Positions 61,436 through 64,000 of a stretch of 64,000 nt of DNA are shown here, one piece after another; positions within the stretch are counted from its first letter, which is position 1, and the number at the start of each line of letters is the position of its first letter. This DNA is from JAIOSM01 sp964593725 (GTDB taxonomy: Bacteria; Desulfobacterota; Desulfobacteria; Desulfobacterales; Desulfobacteraceae). Both the position numbers and the translations under genes were made by a program. Below the pieces are notes generated by a model, which saw only the letters and a list, made by a program, of their open reading frames with translations, searched no databases and was not told the origin of the DNA. The stretch is taken from NCBI GenBank assembly GCA_964593725.1, contig CAZQJS010000003.1, positions 34,251 to 98,250 of the forward strand, written 5' to 3'.

Positions 61436-63202
61436 ATGGATAAAGTCCGGAAAAAACAATTAAAACTATATGGCATAAGCGGTTCACCTGGAATCTGCAT
61501 TGGCAAGGCCTATCTTGTTGACCGTGAAGGCGTGGATGTTATTAAGAGGTACTCCCTTTCTGAATCCATGGTTGCAAAGGAGATTAATCGTTTTAAAGAT
61601 GCTGTTGCCAAGGCAAAACAGGAGTATTCTGAAATAATAAACAGCCTTGATGAAGATCTTGGTGCTGAACTCAGTATCCTTGAATCCCATATGCTGCTTT
61701 TTAAGGATAAAATGCTCTATGAGAAGAGTATCCAGATTATTATAGATAAAAAAATAAATGCAGAATGGGCATTAAGAAACACAACAAGACAGATCAAACA
61801 TATGTTCAGGAATGTGGAAGACCTTTACCTTAAAGCCAGGGGTAATGATATTGAGCAGGTTTCCGAAAAGATAATGTCCTATCTTGTAGGTGTCCATGAC
61901 GAGAAGATCTCTGATATTAATAAGCGTGTTATTCTTGTTGCCCACGATATTACTCCTGCTGATACAAGCCAGATCCAGCTTGAAAGAATAATGGGATTTG
62001 TGACAGACAGGGGAGGAAGGGATTCCCATACCAGTATCATTGCAAAATCTTTAAAAATACCCACAGTGCTGGGACTTGGCACGGCAACAACCAATATTAA
62101 AAATGATGATCTTCTCATTGTTGACGGTTCTGCCGGTGTGATAGTCATCAATCCTGATGAGGATGTTCTGTTCTGTTATGAAGAAAAAAGGGAAAAATTT
62201 GAGAGAAACAGGGCAATCCTTGCAAGGGAGAGCCACCTGCCTGCTGTGACAAAAGACAGAGTCTCCTTTAATCTTTTTTCCAATATTGAGCTTGTTGAAG
62301 AGGTTGTGGCGGCAAGGGACAGCGGAGCAACCGGAATAGGTCTTTTCAGAACAGAGTTTTTATATCTTAATCTTAAGAGATTCCCTACAGAAGAGGAGCT
62401 TTATATTAAATATAAAGAAGTTGCAGAGCTGATGAAGCCAATGCCGGTAACAATCAGAACCCTTGATATTAACGGTGATAAGGTAATCCCTGACCTGTAT
62501 GAAGCAGATGAGGAAAACCCGGCCCTGGGACTCAGGGCTGTAAGGTTCTGCCTGAAAAATTCTGATATTTTTTCAACCCAGCTGAAAGCTATTCTGCGTG
62601 CAGCAGCCTGTGGCAACATTAATCTCTTAATCCCCATGATTTCAAGTGTCCATGAGATGCTCAAGGTGAAAAAGGTTTTAAACAGTGTAATTGCCGATCT
62701 TGAAAATGAGGGTAAACCATTCAGGAAAGATATCAGCCTTGGCATCATGATTGAAGTACCTTCTGCTGTGATGATGGCTGAAGAGCTTGCCCGGCACGTT
62801 GATTTTTTCAGCATTGGTACAAATGATCTGATTCAATACACCCTTGCCGTTGACAGGAGAAACAGCAAGGTTGCCCATCTTTTTCAGCCCTTTGACCCTG
62901 CCGTGTTAAAGATGCTTAAACTCACAATTGATGCAGGATTAAAAAAAGGTGTAAAAGTCGTCATGTGCGGTGAAATGGCAGGTGATCCCATAAACATTCC
63001 ATTGCTCATGGAGATGGGAATTAAGGATTTTTCCATGAATTCAGGTTCCATACCTGTTGTTAAAAAACTGATACGCAATCTTGAATTCAGCCAGACAAAG
63101 GGCCTGTTTAAAAAGGCCTTAAAACTTGGCAACAGCACTGCCATAACCGATATGATAAAGCGTGAATTTAAAGAGATACCTCCATTTAAGGAAGAAGATT
63201 AA
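61436..63202 (+). CDS. ptsI: Phosphoenolpyruvate-protein phosphotransferase (enzyme I)
   Basis: Enzyme I takes phosphate from PEP and gives it to HPr. The 588-residue protein has the N-terminal HPr-binding domain (YGISGSPGICIGKAYLVD), the phospho-histidine H198 in DRGGRDSHTSIIAKSL, and the PEP-binding barrel (GIGLFRTEFLYL; IRTLDINGDK; NPALGLRAVRF; FSIGTNDLIQYTLAVDR; VVMCGEMAGDP). No sugar permease gene is in the window, so the pair may serve regulation or a remote EIIA. It is followed two bases later by smpB. Confidence 0.96.
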   Translation: MDKVRKKQLKLYGISGSPGICIGKAYLVDREGVDVIKRYSLSESMVAKEINRFKDAVAKAKQEYSEIINSLDEDLGAELSILESHMLLFKDKMLYEKSIQIIIDKKINAEWALRNTTRQIKHMFRNVEDLYLKARGNDIEQVSEKIMSYLVGVHDEKISDINKRVILVAHDITPADTSQIQLERIMGFVTDRGGRDSHTSIIAKSLKIPTVLGLGTATTNIKNDDLLIVDGSAGVIVINPDEDVLFCYEEKREKFERNRAILARESHLPAVTKDRVSFNLFSNIELVEEVVAARDSGATGIGLFRTEFLYLNLKRFPTEEELYIKYKEVAELMKPMPVTIRTLDINGDKVIPDLYEADEENPALGLRAVRFCLKNSDIFSTQLKAILRAAACGNINLLIPMISSVHEMLKVKKVLNSVIADLENEGKPFRKDISLGIMIEVPSAVMMAEELARHVDFFSIGTNDLIQYTLAVDRRNSKVAHLFQPFDPAVLKMLKLTIDAGLKKGVKVVMCGEMAGDPINIPLLMEMGIKDFSMNSGSIPVVKKLIRNLEFSQTKGLFKKALKLGNSTAITDMIKREFKEIPPFKEED

Positions 63203-63204
63203 CC

Positions 63205-63660
63205 ATGGCTGATTATATTAAACTCATTGCCGCCAACAAGAAAGCCAGGCGTAATTATCATATTACCGACGAATACGAGGCAGGTATTGTGCTTGTGGGT
63301 ACTGAAGTTAAATCCATCCGCCAGGGCAGGGTGAATTTCCAGGATGCCTATGCAGAGTATAAAAACGGTGAAATTTTTTTAAGGCAGCTGCATATATCAC
63401 CCTATAAGCAGACCTTTTACGGAAATCATGAACCTTTAAGATCAAGAAAACTTTTATTAAATAAATTTGAAATAAAACGCCTTGCAAAAAAAATAAAGGA
63501 AAGGGGTTTGACTCTTGTCCCTTTAAAAATTTATTTTAAAAATAATAAAATAAAGATAAAACTCGGTCTTGCCAGGGGAAAAAAATTGTATGACAAACGG
63601 GAAGATATAAAGAGGCGTGACATCAAAAGAGATATGGACAGGGAAAAGAAAAACTTTTAA
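63205..63660 (+). CDS. smpB: SsrA-binding protein SmpB
   Basis: SmpB binds tmRNA and brings it to stalled ribosomes. The 151-residue protein has KLIAANKKARRNYHI, YEAGIVLVGTEVKSIR, FLRQLHISPY and the C-terminal LARGKKLYDKREDIKRRD, whose basic tail enters the mRNA channel. The tmRNA gene starts about 100 bases downstream on the same strand, a common pairing. It is the third gene of the HPr-EI-smpB run. Confidence 0.97.
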   Translation: MADYIKLIAANKKARRNYHITDEYEAGIVLVGTEVKSIRQGRVNFQDAYAEYKNGEIFLRQLHISPYKQTFYGNHEPLRSRKLLLNKFEIKRLAKKIKERGLTLVPLKIYFKNNKIKIKLGLARGKKLYDKREDIKRRDIKRDMDREKKNF

Positions 63661-63709
63661 AACTCCTCTTGAATACTACAATTATAGCCTTGTGAGTACC
63701 TTTGTTTCC

Positions 63710-63715
63710 TTGACA
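63710..63715 (+). promoter_or_regulatory. Possible -35 box of the tmRNA promoter
   Basis: TTGACA stands 48 bases before the tmRNA 5' end in the smpB-ssrA spacer. The matching -10 (TATTTA-like, 63733-63738) is poor, so this is tentative. Confidence 0.3.
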
Positions 63716-63763
63716 TTTACCTGTTTTATGGTTATTTATACAACTAAGTTCTTTGACAATATT

Positions 63764-64000
63764 GGGGGCGAAATGGCTTCGACGGGGATGAGGAGACTTA
63801 TGATTGCATGTCGAGCTTCTGCTGACTCGTAAAACCGGTGGAACTAATTTAATTGCAGATGATTATGATTTTGCAGTAGCAGCCTAGAGCAGCTACCGTT
63901 CTGCTGCGGCCTTTCCTGCAGGCTGCAGTTTGAGCGTCGACTAAGCAGGAACGCTGGAAAAGAGTGTCTGACTCTGACCGGTTAAATTTTTCAGACTATA
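63764..64000 (+). ncRNA. ssrA: Transfer-messenger RNA, 5' part
   Basis: The hallmark start GGGGGCGAAATGGCTTCGAC with a following GGGG opens the tRNA-like domain. The tag reading frame ends ...A-D-D-Y-D-F-A-V-A-A with TAG at 63885-63887, in frame with NLIADDYDFAVAA, a protease-recognition tail ending A-A. Pseudoknot segments follow, and the gene runs off the window before its 3' end. It rescues ribosomes stuck on broken mRNA. The codon at which the tag begins is not certain; it is within 63840-63855. Confidence 0.95.

Noticed and set aside
1..64000. CRISPR array, prophage, insertion sequence or integrated element
   Set aside because: No regularly spaced repeats, transposase, integrase or phage structural genes were seen, and tRNA-Ala is not followed by a duplicated end.

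Overview
The window looks like an ordinary, gene-dense stretch of chromosome from an AT-rich, diderm, anaerobic bacterium of the Desulfobacterota, most likely a Desulfobacteraceae-like sulfate reducer. This is inferred from lipid A genes, SecDF-YajC, a class I adenylate-cyclase-like giant protein, a FatA-type acyl-ACP thioesterase, a GlcD-type flavoprotein, the Desulfobacterota-type DnaA variant, and a gene that makes sense only if UGA is read as selenocysteine. No prophage, insertion sequence or CRISPR array was seen. Nearly all proteins are housekeeping or envelope proteins.

Layout. 1-4190 (+): lipid A operon lpxD(partial)-lpxA-lpxI-CNNM/CorC transporter-lpxB. 4207-8076 (-): uvrA and pdxA. 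8077-8598: the only large non-coding stretch, with a near-perfect 20-bp inverted repeat, upstream of a dnaA variant that is followed without spacing by a glcD-like gene (8599-11349, +). 11394-19235 (-): small cysteine-rich protein, hflX, dnaB, the ribosomal operon rpsF-rpsR-DUF2232-rplI, an ABC-F ATPase and a small membrane protein. 19432-28179 (+): two-component system, HtrA protease, PpiD-like chaperone and M16 protease, with tRNA-Ala(GGC) on the opposite strand. 28166-36267 (-): PilZ protein, short asparaginase, recX, FatA thioesterase, AsmA-like protein, Prc-type protease and ylqF, tightly overlapped. 36422-40786: lytic transglycosylase (+), coiled-coil protein and guaA (-), efp (+). 40808-56013 (-): a long co-directional run parE-parC-mltF-rng-LysM-like protein-yajC-secD-secF-cpoB-like-dprA-topA. 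56162-60076 (+): 1304-residue adenylate-cyclase-like protein with pentapeptide-like repeats. 60080-61008 (-): LOG-family protein and a two-UGA glutaredoxin-like selenoprotein. 61137-64000 (+): HPr, enzyme I, smpB and the 5' part of tmRNA.

The strongest discovery is at 60784-61008 (-). It is a 74-residue glutaredoxin-like reading frame with one in-frame UGA at the redox-active position and a second UGA three codons before the TAA stop. A GU-containing hairpin lies just past the stop, where a bacterial SECIS for the second UGA would be expected. An ordinary ORF caller cannot see this gene. Its promoter carries a 12-bp palindrome and is divergent from the HPr-EI promoter.

Other points of note are the DnaA variant with altered DNA-recognition residues, natural substitutions at the quinolone-pocket positions of both ParC and ParE, and the closeness of a class I cyclase-like gene to PTS phosphocarrier genes. 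All functional calls rest on reading motifs by eye; no database search was run.
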